Source of the DNA: Enterovibrio baiacu
GTDB lineage: Bacteria; Pseudomonadota; Gammaproteobacteria; Enterobacterales; Vibrionaceae
DNA length: 61,597 nt
Reading direction: 5' to 3'
Assembly: GCF_004120195.1 (NCBI RefSeq)
Contig: NZ_SCHN01000028.1
Location: 1 to 61,597 of the forward strand
Shown: piece by piece, positions 8,874-16,922 of the stretch
Position numbering within the stretch: the stretch's first letter is position 1
Layout of the letters: every line of letters starts with the position of its first letter
Position numbers and translations under genes: made by a program
The notes under the pieces: model-generated
Told to the model about the DNA's origin: nothing
Seen by the model: the letters and a program-made list of their open reading frames with translations, nothing else
Databases searched by the model: none

Positions 8874-8895
8874 TTGTTTGAAGTTGGTCAAACAA
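8874..8895. promoter_or_regulatory. Perfect 8-bp inverted repeat, candidate operator for the TRAP operon
   Basis: TTGTTTGA and TCAAACAA are separated by 6 bp, about 180 bp upstream of the binding-protein gene. The spacing suits a dimeric regulator. No regulator gene is adjacent. The remainder of the 8700-9076 interval shows only the terminator at its far end. Confidence 0.4.
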
Positions 8896-9009
8896 TGATC
8901 GCTAGAAATCTAAACATCTGATAGATAACGGCCTCTGTGACCGACCAATAACGTGCTACGCCGCAGCGATACGCGCTTCTTCATTTTTGTTTGAATTTTC
9001 ACGCAGAGA

Positions 9010-9038
9010 CAAAAACGCCTTCCTCAAGGAAGGCGTTT
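9010..9038 (-). terminator. Terminator of the PepSY/DUF2946 genes
   Basis: Arms aacgccttcc and ggaaggcgtt form a 10-bp stem with a 4-nt loop, followed on the minus strand by TTTTTG. It lies just after the PepSY gene stop. Confidence 0.88.
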
Positions 9039-9076
9039 CATCCTGTTTTCACATCAAGGTCATCAAGCCTTTTGCG

Positions 9077-10540
9077 TTAACTGAGGGCGTCTTTGAATGT
9101 CGCCATATATCGGCAAATCAACGCATCCATCGCCATCAAAGCCACGATGGTTAACCCTGCCATGGGGAACGCGACACACACCAAAACGACGCTGACAACA
9201 CCCACTTTCCAAAGCCCTGAATCCACGGCTTTTGGCGGTGCACCGAGTTTGCGCTGTCCTGCAGGACGACGTTGCCACCACATCACCGCACCCGTTACCG
9301 CAATCAAAATAAACGCCAAACAGAAAAGTACGTTGGCGATTTTATTGATGATGCTGATATCGCCCTGATGCAAGGCAATCCCCGCCGCCATGGCTTTCGC
9401 AACAGTGTTGTAATCACGCCAGGTGACATCAGCGAGCACTTTTCCAGAATACTGATCAATGTGGGTGGTTCTGTCCTGCGTAGGGTCGGTAATATCGCCA
9501 CTCATGGTGTTGGCTGACACCGTAAACACCCCCGATTCAGAACGCGGGAAGTTGAGTTTGTATTGCGTAAAACCCAGCGCTTTCGCTTCGTTCACAACAC
9601 GATCGATACCGATTGGCTGGGCCACCAACCCTACTTTTTCACCTTTCCCTGACGCTGAACCTGAAGCCGTCTCCTCGCCATGCACGTTCCCCTTAGATTC
9701 AGGAAGTGGCGTCAACTCAAGGTTCCACGGTATCTCTTCTTCTGCACCATGATTGAGCGATTTGTGGTTTAGGGATGACACAGGCACATCATCCCATTTT
9801 TGGGCGGGGAAACTGCCCCAAGGTTGCACGATTTTCGCGCCCCAAATACCCGCCCACGCCAAACCACTCAGCACGAAAAAAAGAAGCACAATAGACAGGA
9901 CGCCACCGATATTCGCATGAAGGTCACGAAGCAACGTCCGTGTTCCGCTGTTTGTTCGAATTTTCAAAAATCCCGCGCGGCGCGCATTGTCATTCGGTAA
10001 CCAAAGATAGATCCCTGACACCAACAAAATAACGGTAAGACTGGCGGCAATCTCAATCAGATAGTCGCCGACATCACCGATCAATAAGGTGCCATGAATG
10101 TCGTTTGCTAACTGATACCAACTGTCGCTGCGATCAATGGTACCAGTGATGTCTGCCGTGTACGGGTTAACCAACACAAACTGCGTCGATTCATCAGCCA
10201 TGGTGACAGAAAAGCGATTAGCAACATCCGAAGAGGTTGCAGGAACAAACTGCGTCACCGTGCCCTCAGGGTATGCCTGCTGCACAGCCTTTAATTGGAC
10301 TGAAATGGGCAAAAGTGCTTGCGATGAATAGGCGTCGGGATTAATCGAAAGCACCTCGCCATACCGCGCAGACTCAATCTCATCATCAAACAGCATGATG
10401 AGACCGGTAATACTGAGCATCAGCATAAAGGGGACGACAAATAAGCCTGCATAGAAATGCCAGCGCCACGTGAGAAAGTAGCGAGACTTTTGCGTCGCCT
10501 GGGTGCCTGCCAGAGGGGGGGTGGGGTTAGAACTCACCAT
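9077..10540 (-). CDS. PepSY-associated transmembrane (PiuB-type) protein
   Basis: 487-residue inner-membrane protein. It has the classic layout of PepSY_TM proteins: an N-terminal helix after RYFLTWRWHFYAGLFVVPFM, a periplasmic PepSY region (about 50-150), a second helix (about 190-215) after a conserved IHGTLLIGDVGDYLIEIA, a large periplasmic loop, and further helices near 385-485. The RDLHANIGGVLSIVLL segment also fits. Such proteins are often encoded with TonB-dependent receptors and are thought to reduce ferric siderophores or act in metal uptake. No receptor gene is present here. Its minus-strand neighbour upstream is a DUF2946-like gene, a frequent companion. Iron regulation is plausible, but I could not find a clear Fur box. 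Confidence 0.85.
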   Translation of the reverse strand: MVSSNPTPPLAGTQATQKSRYFLTWRWHFYAGLFVVPFMLMLSITGLIMLFDDEIESARYGEVLSINPDAYSSQALLPISVQLKAVQQAYPEGTVTQFVPATSSDVANRFSVTMADESTQFVLVNPYTADITGTIDRSDSWYQLANDIHGTLLIGDVGDYLIEIAASLTVILLVSGIYLWLPNDNARRAGFLKIRTNSGTRTLLRDLHANIGGVLSIVLLFFVLSGLAWAGIWGAKIVQPWGSFPAQKWDDVPVSSLNHKSLNHGAEEEIPWNLELTPLPESKGNVHGEETASGSASGKGEKVGLVAQPIGIDRVVNEAKALGFTQYKLNFPRSESGVFTVSANTMSGDITDPTQDRTTHIDQYSGKVLADVTWRDYNTVAKAMAAGIALHQGDISIINKIANVLFCLAFILIAVTGAVMWWQRRPAGQRKLGAPPKAVDSGLWKVGVVSVVLVCVAFPMAGLTIVALMAMDALICRYMATFKDALS

Positions 10541-10670
10541 GAATCATTCCTTTTTTCATGTACAACCCCACCGCGCTTCCTTGGCATCATTGAGATACGC
10601 GGATAAACGCAGTGACATTGCATGTTGATTGTACGTTTGGGTCGATGCCCTTGTTGTTTTTATGCGGTGT

Positions 10671-11057
10671 TTAAACAGGAAGGAATGACGGTGGTGCACG
10701 GGTAACGGGTTGCTCAAACCGAACCCTTTTTACGAGATAAGCATAAGGCTCAAGCACGGTATCCGTGTTGAGGGTGTAAATCGGTTCCAAAGAAAGGGAG
10801 TGATGGTGAAAGGAAGAAAAATGACTAAAAGGACAAGGTTTGCTGCTGTGGGTTTTAGACGGCTCACCTTCTTCTATCTGCACCCGCTCAAAGCCATTGA
10901 CGGTACAAAGCGTTGCCCACACGCCTGCGCTGCTGCCATGCGCATTAATCACTGGCATCAAGGAAACGAGCAACCAGCTTAAGGCACTCGCACAAAGCAT
11001 GACATGTCTGAACAACGTATTACACGTCAAAGAAGCAGTTAATGTCATATTCACCAT
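10671..11057 (-). CDS. Small DUF2946-like membrane/periplasmic protein
   Basis: 128 residues with one N-terminal hydrophobic segment (about 17-38) ending at an alanine-histidine-glycine cleavage-like site. After it come GVWATLCTVNGF and a CPFSHFSSFHHHS block; the pattern of a helix, a lone Cys, then a Cys/His-rich patch resembles DUF2946 proteins found beside TonB receptors and PepSY genes. It precedes the PepSY gene on the same strand with a 130-bp gap. The start is uncertain: the ATG at 11057 has no clear ribosome site, and one at 11048 (MTLTAS) is preceded by GGTGA. Function unknown; a role in metal handling is inferred only from the family and neighbour. Confidence 0.55.
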   Translation of the reverse strand: MVNMTLTASLTCNTLFRHVMLCASALSWLLVSLMPVINAHGSSAGVWATLCTVNGFERVQIEEGEPSKTHSSKPCPFSHFSSFHHHSLSLEPIYTLNTDTVLEPYAYLVKRVRFEQPVTRAPPSFLPV

Positions 11058-11285
11058 ATGTATCTAATTAACCAGATACTTTACTGTAAAAATGACGTTA
11101 ACGACGTGCTTCAGTGCAAAAACTAAGCATTCGGTTCACGAACAACAGAAATATAATTACAAACCGCGCGGGTTTGGGTATTTGTATAGGTGAGCACATC
11201 ATCATTGCTCGGCCCTCGCGCATCGCTTCGTAAAACCCTCTGAGCCCTTCCTCAAAAAGCCACGAAAAAACGCAAACGAACGTAT

Positions 11286-11301
11286 AGACGTCTAGCCGTA
11301 A
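11286..11301. promoter_or_regulatory. MetJ operator (met box pair) upstream of metNIQ
   Basis: A perfect met box AGACGTCT (11286-11293) is followed directly by a diverged second box AGCCGTAA. MetJ with S-adenosylmethionine binds tandem 8-bp boxes. The boxes lie 9 bp before the TTGACT -35 element, so methionine repression of metNIQ is expected. The rest of the 11058-11421 interval shows no gene and no SAM-riboswitch-like structure. Confidence 0.75.
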
Positions 11302-11310
11302 AAATATCTA

Positions 11311-11339
11311 TTGACTTGTCGCTCGACTATAAATAGCAT
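11311..11339 (+). promoter_or_regulatory. Putative sigma-70 promoter of metNIQ
   Basis: TTGACT (11311-11316), a 17-bp spacer and TAGCAT (11334-11339). The -35 is good and the -10 modest. It would give a leader of about 75 nt. Confidence 0.5.
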
Positions 11340-11421
11340 CAAATTCTAGGTTAAAGAACAAAAGCAACAACTATCACTACATTTTAACGATTATTTAACA
11401 CGATTTTGTCCAGGATGGCTT

Positions 11422-12456
11422 ATGATCGAAATTAGTCAGGTTAATAAAGAATTCAAGCAAGGTGTGAAAACGATTCATGCTTTGCGTGATATTGACCTTC
11501 ACATTCCAAAGGGCAGGATTTTTGGGGTTATCGGCGCATCGGGCGCAGGTAAGAGCACCCTGATTCGCATTGTTAACTTGTTGGAACGCCCAACAAGCGG
11601 GACTGTGAACGTCGATGGCGTAGAACTCACCACCCTTTCAGCGTCAGAACTGACCCGTGAACGTCAGAAGATCGGCATGATCTTCCAGCACTTTAATCTT
11701 CTTTCGTCTCGCACAGTGTTTGATAACGTGGCGTTGCCCCTCGAACTCGCAGGCAAAGAACACGCACACATCCAAACCAAAGTCACCGAATTACTGGAGC
11801 TGGTTGGCCTTGAAGACAAACATACTAGCTACCCTTCGAACCTAAGTGGTGGACAAAAACAACGCGTCGCCATTGCACGCGCACTTGCCAGTGACCCTAA
11901 AGTCCTGCTTTGCGACGAAGCCACCAGCGCCTTGGACCCAGCCACTACCCACTCTATTTTGAATCTGCTGCAAACCATCAATCAGAAATTGGGGCTCACC
12001 ATTTTGCTGATCACCCATGAAATGGATGTGGTGAAGCGCATTTGTCATGAAGTGGCGATCATTGGCGACGGGAAATTGGTGGAAAAAGGCACGGTCGGCG
12101 ACATCTTCGCCCACCCTAAAACGGAACTGGCGCGTGACTTCATTCGTGCCACCTTGAACTTGTCGATTCCTCAAGATTACGCAGAACGCCTTCAAACCGA
12201 AAACACCGGTACGCTTCCTCCTTTGGTACGCCTTGAATTTACGGGTACCAGTGTGGATGCGCCGCTCGTGAGCCAAGTTTCCCGTAAGTTCAATATCGAT
12301 GTGAGCATTCTGAGCGCTGACATGGATTACGCAGGCGGCGTGAAATTCGGCCTTATGCTCGCCGAGTTTTTCGGCGATGCGTCGGACGTCACCAACGCCT
12401 TAGCGTATTTAAAAGAAAACAACGTCAACATCGAGGTACTTGGTTATGTCGCTTAG
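11422..12456 (+). CDS. metN: Methionine ABC importer ATP-binding protein MetN
   Basis: 344-residue ATPase that powers high-affinity methionine import. It begins [20 protein letters not shown], has Walker [10 protein letters not shown], the Q-loop region MIFQHFNLL, signature [15 protein letters not shown], Walker [13 protein letters not shown] and the H-loop ITHEMDV. Residues about 265-344 form the C-terminal NIL/C2 regulatory domain ([20 protein letters not shown]), which binds methionine and inhibits transport when the cell is replete. The length equals that of known MetN. The stop codon overlaps the start of metI. The met box operator upstream predicts MetJ control. Confidence 0.97.
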   Translation: MIEISQVNKEFKQGVKTIHALRDIDLHIPKGRIFGVIGASGAGKSTLIRIVNLLERPTSGTVNVDGVELTTLSASELTRERQKIGMIFQHFNLLSSRTVFDNVALPLELAGKEHAHIQTKVTELLELVGLEDKHTSYPSNLSGGQKQRVAIARALASDPKVLLCDEATSALDPATTHSILNLLQTINQKLGLTILLITHEMDVVKRICHEVAIIGDGKLVEKGTVGDIFAHPKTELARDFIRATLNLSIPQDYAERLQTENTGTLPPLVRLEFTGTSVDAPLVSQVSRKFNIDVSILSADMDYAGGVKFGLMLAEFFGDASDVTNALAYLKENNVNIEVLGYVA

Positions 12457-13138
12457 TATTGCTGCCGTTTCTGGCTGGTTCGCTGAAAACGAACGCCTTG
12501 TCAGCCTCTTGATTGATGCCCTCGGCCAAACCCTCACCATGGTGTTTGTCTCTGGCTTTGTTGGCTTTGTATTTGGTATCCCTTTGGGTGTTTTACTGCA
12601 CCTTTCCAAGCCGCGCGGATTGCTTGAAAACAAGCTTCTAAACCGCAGCCTAGGCGCGATCGTGAACATTGGGCGCTCGATTCCTTTCATCATTTTGCTG
12701 GTTGCCATCATTCCATTCACTCGCCTCGTCGTGGGCAGTTCGATCGGCACAGCAGCGGCGATTGTGCCTTTGATTGTGGGGGCGATTCCTTTCATTGCTC
12801 GCCTTGTTGAAGGTGCGCTGATTGAAGTGCCATCGGGCTTAGTAGAAGCCGCGCAAGCCATGGGGGCTACCCCATTACAAATCATCCGTAAGGTGCTGCT
12901 ACCCGAGGCTCTACCGGGCATCGTCAACGGCGCGACCATTACCTTGGTCACGCTGGTGAGCTATTCCGCCATGGCGGGAGCGGTTGGCGGTGGTGGTTTG
13001 GGTGATGTGGGGATTCGCTACGGATACCAACGCTTTGATGGCACCGTCATGATGATCACCATTGTCATGCTCGTTATTTTGGTTCAACTCATTCAGTCGG
13101 CGGGTGACTACTTCGTTAAACGCGTCGACCACAGATAA
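12446..13138 (+). CDS. metI: Methionine ABC importer permease MetI
   Basis: 230-residue permease with about five hydrophobic segments. The ABC permease EAA loop is visible as [20 protein letters not shown], followed by [15 protein letters not shown] and the [19 protein letters not shown] segment typical of MetI. The ATG at 12446 overlaps the last codons of metN by 11 bp, so translational coupling is likely. It forms the membrane channel with MetN as the ATPase and MetQ as the receptor. Confidence 0.97.
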   Translation: MSLSIAAVSGWFAENERLVSLLIDALGQTLTMVFVSGFVGFVFGIPLGVLLHLSKPRGLLENKLLNRSLGAIVNIGRSIPFIILLVAIIPFTRLVVGSSIGTAAAIVPLIVGAIPFIARLVEGALIEVPSGLVEAAQAMGATPLQIIRKVLLPEALPGIVNGATITLVTLVSYSAMAGAVGGGGLGDVGIRYGYQRFDGTVMMITIVMLVILVQLIQSAGDYFVKRVDHR

Positions 13139-13162
13139 AGCAGAACAACAGAAAAGAAAACG

Positions 13163-13202
13163 ATGGCGCAGAAAGGCGATATACCCATTCCTTCTGTGCC
13201 AT
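13163..13202 (+). other. Intergenic hairpin between metI and metQ
   Basis: atggcgcagaaagg (13163-13176) can pair with ccttctgtgccat (13190-13202) to form a long, slightly imperfect stem. No T-run follows, so it may stabilise the metQ message or mark an RNase site rather than stop transcription. Confidence 0.4.
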
Positions 13203-13247
13203 AGAAAATCAAAAAAATGGAAATTTAAGCTCATAGGAGATGCGCAA

Positions 13248-14060
13248 ATGACGTTTAATCTAAAAAAAATCGCGACGGTACTTGGTCTGGCTTCCGCGCT
13301 TGCATTGACGGGTTGCGGGGAAGAAAAAGCGGTTGATCTCACCAAAGTAAAAATCGGCGTAATGGCAGGTGCAGAAGAGCAAGTTGCAGAAATCGCAGTA
13401 AAAGTGGCGAAAGAAAAATACGGCCTAGACGTAGAGCTGATCACCTTTACAGATTACGTATCCCCCAATGCGGCATTGGAAGAAGGCTCGATTGATGCCA
13501 ACGCCTTCCAGCACAAACCTTACTTGGATCAGCAAATTTCTGACCGTGGCTACAAATTCGAAATCGCAGGCAATACCTTGGTTTACCCAATTGCAGGCTA
13601 CTCAAACACAGTGACCTCGGTTGACCAAATTCAAGATGGCGCACAAATCGCCGTGCCTAACGACCCAACAAACCTAGGCCGCTCTTTGCTGCTTCTTGAA
13701 CAGCAAGGTCTGCTAACACTGAAAGACGGTGTTGGCCTTCAAGCAACCGTGTTGGATATCGTGGGCAACCCGAAGAACTTGGACATTGTTGAGCTAGAAG
13801 CAGCGCAACTTCCTCGCTCACTGGATGACGTAACACTGGCGATCATTAACAACACTTACGCTGCAACCATTGGCCTTTCACAAGAAAAAGATGGCGTGTT
13901 TGTTGAAGACAAAGAATCCCCTTACGTGAACCTGATTGTTGCGCGCGCAGATAACGTGAATGCAGAAAACGTGAAGCAGTTTGTTTCTGCTTACCAGTCA
14001 GATGCGGTTTACACCGCAGCGGTAGACACCTTCCAAGGTGGTGTGGTGAAAGGCTGGTAA
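13248..14060 (+). CDS. metQ: Methionine-binding lipoprotein MetQ
   Basis: 270-residue lipoprotein of the NlpA family that delivers methionine to MetNI. The N terminus MTFNLKKIATVLGLASALAL leads into the lipobox LTGC. The body has VKIGVMAGAEEQVAEIA, NAFQHKPYLDQQ, IAVPNDPTNLGRSLLLLEQQ and NNTYAATIGLS, all standard for the family. The frame stays open upstream, but the ATG at 13248 has AGGAGA 7 nt before it and starts a proper signal peptide. It is followed by a strong terminator. Confidence 0.96.
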   Translation: MTFNLKKIATVLGLASALALTGCGEEKAVDLTKVKIGVMAGAEEQVAEIAVKVAKEKYGLDVELITFTDYVSPNAALEEGSIDANAFQHKPYLDQQISDRGYKFEIAGNTLVYPIAGYSNTVTSVDQIQDGAQIAVPNDPTNLGRSLLLLEQQGLLTLKDGVGLQATVLDIVGNPKNLDIVELEAAQLPRSLDDVTLAIINNTYAATIGLSQEKDGVFVEDKESPYVNLIVARADNVNAENVKQFVSAYQSDAVYTAAVDTFQGGVVKGW

Positions 14061-14099
14061 TTTGCCCATAACCTGATTCCTTTTTCTCCCCCAATGCCA

Positions 14100-14130
14100 A
14101 AAGCCTGTGTAAAACACAGGCTTTTTCTTT
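14100..14130 (+). terminator. Terminator of metNIQ
   Basis: Arms aagcctgtgt and acacaggctt with a 3-nt loop, followed by TTTTCTTTTT. Confidence 0.92.
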
Positions 14131-14183
14131 TTGTGCATGTCATCATGCGCGATGTTTTCTCAAAGGATGATTTTCGGGCGCAT

Positions 14184-14948
14184 ATGGATATTCTCGCCAC
14201 ACTCGGTCTTTTTGTCGGCTCGCTGATCGCAAACACCCTTGCATCACTTGCAGGTGGCGGTGCGGGCTTGCTGCAACTCCCCCTGCTTATTTTTCTCGGG
14301 CTCGCTTTTTCTGTCGCCCTCGCGACCCATAAAGTCGCCTCCGTTGCGCTTGGTTTAGGCGCAGCGATTCGTCACTGTCGAAGCGGTAATCTCAGTCTCG
14401 CCTTAACCGTTTACGTCACACTCGCCGGCGCTGCGGGTGTCATTGCAGGGGCAAACCTCATTCTGTTCATTCCAGGCCCAACGGCGGAAGGGTTGCTCGG
14501 TGTTTTCATCATCTTGTTGGGGCTGTATTCCCGCGCCCGAAAAACCTTGGGGCATGAAGCAGACCCTAAGCATCGCGATACTGTAGGCATGATCATCGGC
14601 TGTGCCGGCTTAAGTGCCATCGGCATACTGAATGGCTCGCTCACCGCAGGCACAGGCTTGTTCGTCACCCTCTTTTTGGTTCGATGGTTTGGACTGGATT
14701 ACAAACAAGCCGTCGCACTCACACTGGTCAGTGTTGGCCTATTTTGGAATGGATTAGGGGCTATCACCTTAGCCATTGCGGGTGCAGAGATTTACTGGCC
14801 ATGGATACCCGCCCTGCTTGTCGGCTCTTTGCTGGGAGGCTATCTCGGTGCCTACATGGCGGACAAATACAGCAACAAACTGATCAAAATTGCCTTTGAG
14901 CTGCTGACCTTTGCCGTCGGCATTAAATTGCTCGTGGGCGTGCTTTAA
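14184..14948 (+). CDS. TauE/SafE-family (sulfite/anion exporter-like) permease
   Basis: 254-residue inner-membrane protein with about eight hydrophobic segments. The duplicated signature of the family is visible: NTLASLAGGGAGLLQLPLLI near the N terminus and IGILNGSLTAGTGLFVTLFL in the second half. Members export sulfite, sulfoacetate or other small organic anions, but the substrate here is unknown. The frame extends upstream into the metQ terminator. I chose the ATG at 14184 because it gives a normal family start (MDILATLG) and length; no good ribosome site is visible, and the ATG at 14145 is an alternative. An Rdx-family gene follows 9 nt later, probably in the same transcript. Confidence 0.82.
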   Translation: MDILATLGLFVGSLIANTLASLAGGGAGLLQLPLLIFLGLAFSVALATHKVASVALGLGAAIRHCRSGNLSLALTVYVTLAGAAGVIAGANLILFIPGPTAEGLLGVFIILLGLYSRARKTLGHEADPKHRDTVGMIIGCAGLSAIGILNGSLTAGTGLFVTLFLVRWFGLDYKQAVALTLVSVGLFWNGLGAITLAIAGAEIYWPWIPALLVGSLLGGYLGAYMADKYSNKLIKIAFELLTFAVGIKLLVGVL

Positions 14949-14957
14949 GGAAGAAGA

Positions 14958-15230
14958 ATGAAAGCGCAGATTAAGATTTACTATTGTCGTCAATGCAACT
15001 GGATGTTGCGCTCAACCTGGATGAGCCAAGAGCTTCTAACGACGTTCAGTGAGGAAATTGAAAGCCTCACCCTACACCCCGACACTGGTGGGCGTTTTGA
15101 AGTGCATTGTAACGATGAAATGATCTGGGAAAGAAAGCGTGATGGTGGCTTCCCTGATGCAAAACAGCTAAAGCAACGGGTGCGCGACGTGATCGATCCG
15201 ACACGCAACCTTGGCCACGTTGACAGCTAA
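14958..15230 (+). CDS. Rdx-family SelW-like thioredoxin-fold protein
   Basis: 90-residue protein. IKIYYCRQCNWMLRSTWM carries the CxxC redox motif (C-R-Q-C) in the position of the CxxU site of eukaryotic selenoprotein W, and FSEEIESLTLHPDTGGRFEV plus ERKRDGGFPDAKQLKQRVRD match the rest of the Rdx (SelT/SelW/SelH) fold. Here the second position is Cys, and there is no in-frame TGA to suggest selenocysteine. Physiological substrate unknown; a thiol redox role is inferred. AAGGAAGAAG precedes the ATG, and the gene follows the TauE-like gene by 9 nt. Confidence 0.85.
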   Translation: MKAQIKIYYCRQCNWMLRSTWMSQELLTTFSEEIESLTLHPDTGGRFEVHCNDEMIWERKRDGGFPDAKQLKQRVRDVIDPTRNLGHVDS

Positions 15231-15234
15231 CGGC

Positions 15235-15373
15235 TAGGGTCTGTTGACCTTTGGTGATGATTTTTGCACCAGTGTGTGGCGACTTTATGCAAGGCCAAGA
15301 CTTCAAGCTGTAGTTTGTCTACAAGAGAAGCGAAGAACGCAGGAGAAAGACGCCACCAGCAGACTGAGCGCAA
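15235..15373. repeat. Possible non-coding repeat element (12-mer end shared with 34899)
   Basis: This gap between two convergent genes opens with tagggtctgttg (15235-15246), and the same 12-mer occurs at 34899-34910 in another intergenic gap. The rest of the interval has no open frame of note. It looks like a fragment of a dispersed, MITE-like element, but only one end is matched in this window. Confidence 0.3.
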
Positions 15374-15769
15374 TCAGTCTGCCAACATGCCAAACATAAC
15401 AATACTGTTATAACTGACGATGCCTTTAATCTCACCATTTTCGACCACGGGCGCACGGCTTATGCCAAAACGTTCGAACAAACGCGCGCAGTATTTCACG
15501 TTCATGTCTGGGGACACACCCAGCGCAGGTTTGGTCATGATTTCATACACATTCACGCGTTCTGGCGACTTGTTCTGTGACAACACTTTCTTGGCGATGT
15601 CGTTCATCAATACCAAACCATACTCGTCATTCTCATCGCGTTTTTTCACGATCAGGCATTTGATTTCTTTGCTTCTCGCGATGCGAATGGCCTCGGCAAC
15701 CGTCGTTAAACCATCAATAAGCGCGAAATCGTCTTTCATCACTTCTCTCACGCATTTGCTCTCTTTCAT
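15374..15769 (-). CDS. CBS-pair protein of the DUF1538/PII-like operon
   Basis: 131-residue soluble protein made of two CBS motifs and little else. The first spans about 5-58 (VREVMKDDFALIDGLTTVAE, IKCLIVKKRDENDEYGLVLM). The second spans about 72-128 (VYEIMTKPALGVSPDMNVKY, RAPVVENGEIKGIVSYNSIV). CBS pairs usually bind adenine nucleotides and gate an attached or partner protein, often a transporter. It is the last gene of four on the minus strand. Its start overlaps the PII-like gene stop by 4 bp. The ligand is not readable from the sequence; adenylate sensing is an inference from the family. Confidence 0.88.
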   Translation of the reverse strand: MKESKCVREVMKDDFALIDGLTTVAEAIRIARSKEIKCLIVKKRDENDEYGLVLMNDIAKKVLSQNKSPERVNVYEIMTKPALGVSPDMNVKYCARLFERFGISRAPVVENGEIKGIVSYNSIVMFGMLAD

Positions 15770-16116
15770 AGCTCGTCCTCAATCACAGTACTGAGTTCTT
15801 GTACTTGGTGTGCCACGCCGACAGCATCTTCCACGTCGAGCTGTACCGCGATCCCTTTCCCTGAACTGGCATCAAACTCCCCGACTTCATTCACGGTTTC
15901 AAGAATGCTGCGTGCTAGGTGTTCCTCAACCAAAAACAGGACAACATCGCGTTGAACATCCAGCGTCAGGCCAAAGAAGGTTTTCTTTTTTGTCAGCCCT
16001 TCACCGCGCGCATTGTTGATGACCGTTGCCCCAGTTGCCCCCGCTTTACGTGCTGCATCAAGCACAGCATCTGTTTTTGAATCTTCAATAAAAGCGACGA
16101 TCAATTTAAACCGCAT
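15766..16116 (-). CDS. PII-like (GlnB-fold) signalling protein
   Basis: 116 residues with the PII ferredoxin-like pattern: [20 protein letters not shown] for strand 1 and helix 1, AARKAGATGATVINNARGEG leading into a T-loop region (about 36-52), VVLFLVEEHLARSILETVNE for strand 3 and helix 2, and SGKGIAVQLDVEDAVGV as the B-loop and last strand. The T-loop is altered: there is no YRGxEY motif, so uridylylation at Tyr51 is not expected. This places it among PII-like proteins (compare SbtB beside SbtA) rather than classic GlnB/GlnK. It overlaps both neighbours, which points to a regulator of the adjacent DUF1538 membrane proteins. CutA-like proteins share the fold and are an alternative. Confidence 0.8.
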   Translation of the reverse strand: MRFKLIVAFIEDSKTDAVLDAARKAGATGATVINNARGEGLTKKKTFFGLTLDVQRDVVLFLVEEHLARSILETVNEVGEFDASSGKGIAVQLDVEDAVGVAHQVQELSTVIEDEL

Positions 16117-16922
16117 TAGGATTCCCTCGTTTCGTTACTGACGCGTTGACGCCGGGCGACCCACTCCGTGATTTGGGCATAGCCCATGACGGTGATCATC
16201 GGAAAGAGACTGGCGAATGCTATTAACCCAAAACCATCAATCATGGGATTTCTCCCTGGTACCGTAGACGCAAGGCCAAGGCCGAGTGCTGTCACTAACG
16301 GTACGGTGACTGTCGAAGTCGTCACGCCACCGGAGTCATAGGCCAGTGGCACAATAAACTTCGGCGCATAAAAGGTTTGGATCACCACCAGCACATAGCC
16401 AGCAATGATGTAGTAATGAATCGGATCACCTTCCACGATGCGGTAGCAGCCGAGCGCTATCCCCATCGATACGCCAAGGGCGACAGAAAAACGCAAGCCA
16501 TTGACGCTGATAGCACCGCCAGAGACTTGCGCTGCTTTAATGGCGACGGCTATCAAAGAAGGCTCTGCCACCGTGGTACTGAAGCCGATGGCTGCCGCGA
16601 AAATGTAAACCCAGTAATAGTGCTGCCATTGCACTTCCGCAGGCATGATGCCGCCTTCCCCAAAGAGAAATTCGGGTGCCGTGAGCTGAATTGCCATGGA
16701 CTCACCAAGCGGGAACAGCGCCATTTCCAGCCCCATCAAAAACAGCGTTAACCCAAACAACACGTACGCAAAACCAAACGCGATCCGTTTGAGGTTGGCG
16801 ATGGGCTGACGTAACACCGCAAATTGGAAACCAAACAAAATACACACGATGGGAAACACATCGCGTACGGTCGAGAGGAAGGTATCAATGAAGGTAGGAA
16901 TAAGGGATTGCAACAAGGTCAT
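16116..16922 (-). CDS. DUF1538 membrane protein (second paralogue)
   Basis: 268-residue polytopic inner-membrane protein, a paralogue of the gene upstream. Shared segments include [45 protein letters not shown], and [20 protein letters not shown] followed by [20 protein letters not shown]. The two TT-x-x-x-x-P elements, one in each half, suggest an internal duplication. An extra loop after the ESMA motif ([20 protein letters not shown]) distinguishes it from its partner. The family is uncharacterised; a transporter is inferred from topology and from its PII-like and CBS partners. Its start overlaps the upstream stop by 4 bp, and its stop touches the PII-like start. Confidence 0.88.
   Translation of the reverse strand: MTLLQSLIPTFIDTFLSTVRDVFPIVCILFGFQFAVLRQPIANLKRIAFGFAYVLFGLTLFLMGLEMALFPLGESMAIQLTAPEFLFGEGGIMPAEVQWQHYYWVYIFAAAIGFSTTVAEPSLIAVAIKAAQVSGGAISVNGLRFSVALGVSMGIALGCYRIVEGDPIHYYIIAGYVLVVIQTFYAPKFIVPLAYDSGGVTTSTVTVPLVTALGLGLASTVPGRNPMIDGFGLIAFASLFPMITVMGYAQITEWVARRQRVSNETRES

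Noticed and set aside
11058-11421. SAM riboswitch upstream of metN
   Set aside because: No conserved SAM-riboswitch helices or terminator were visible; a clear MetJ operator explains the control instead.
14958-15230. Selenoprotein W with in-frame TGA
   Set aside because: The redox motif is CxxC encoded by Cys codons, and no TGA recoding is needed.
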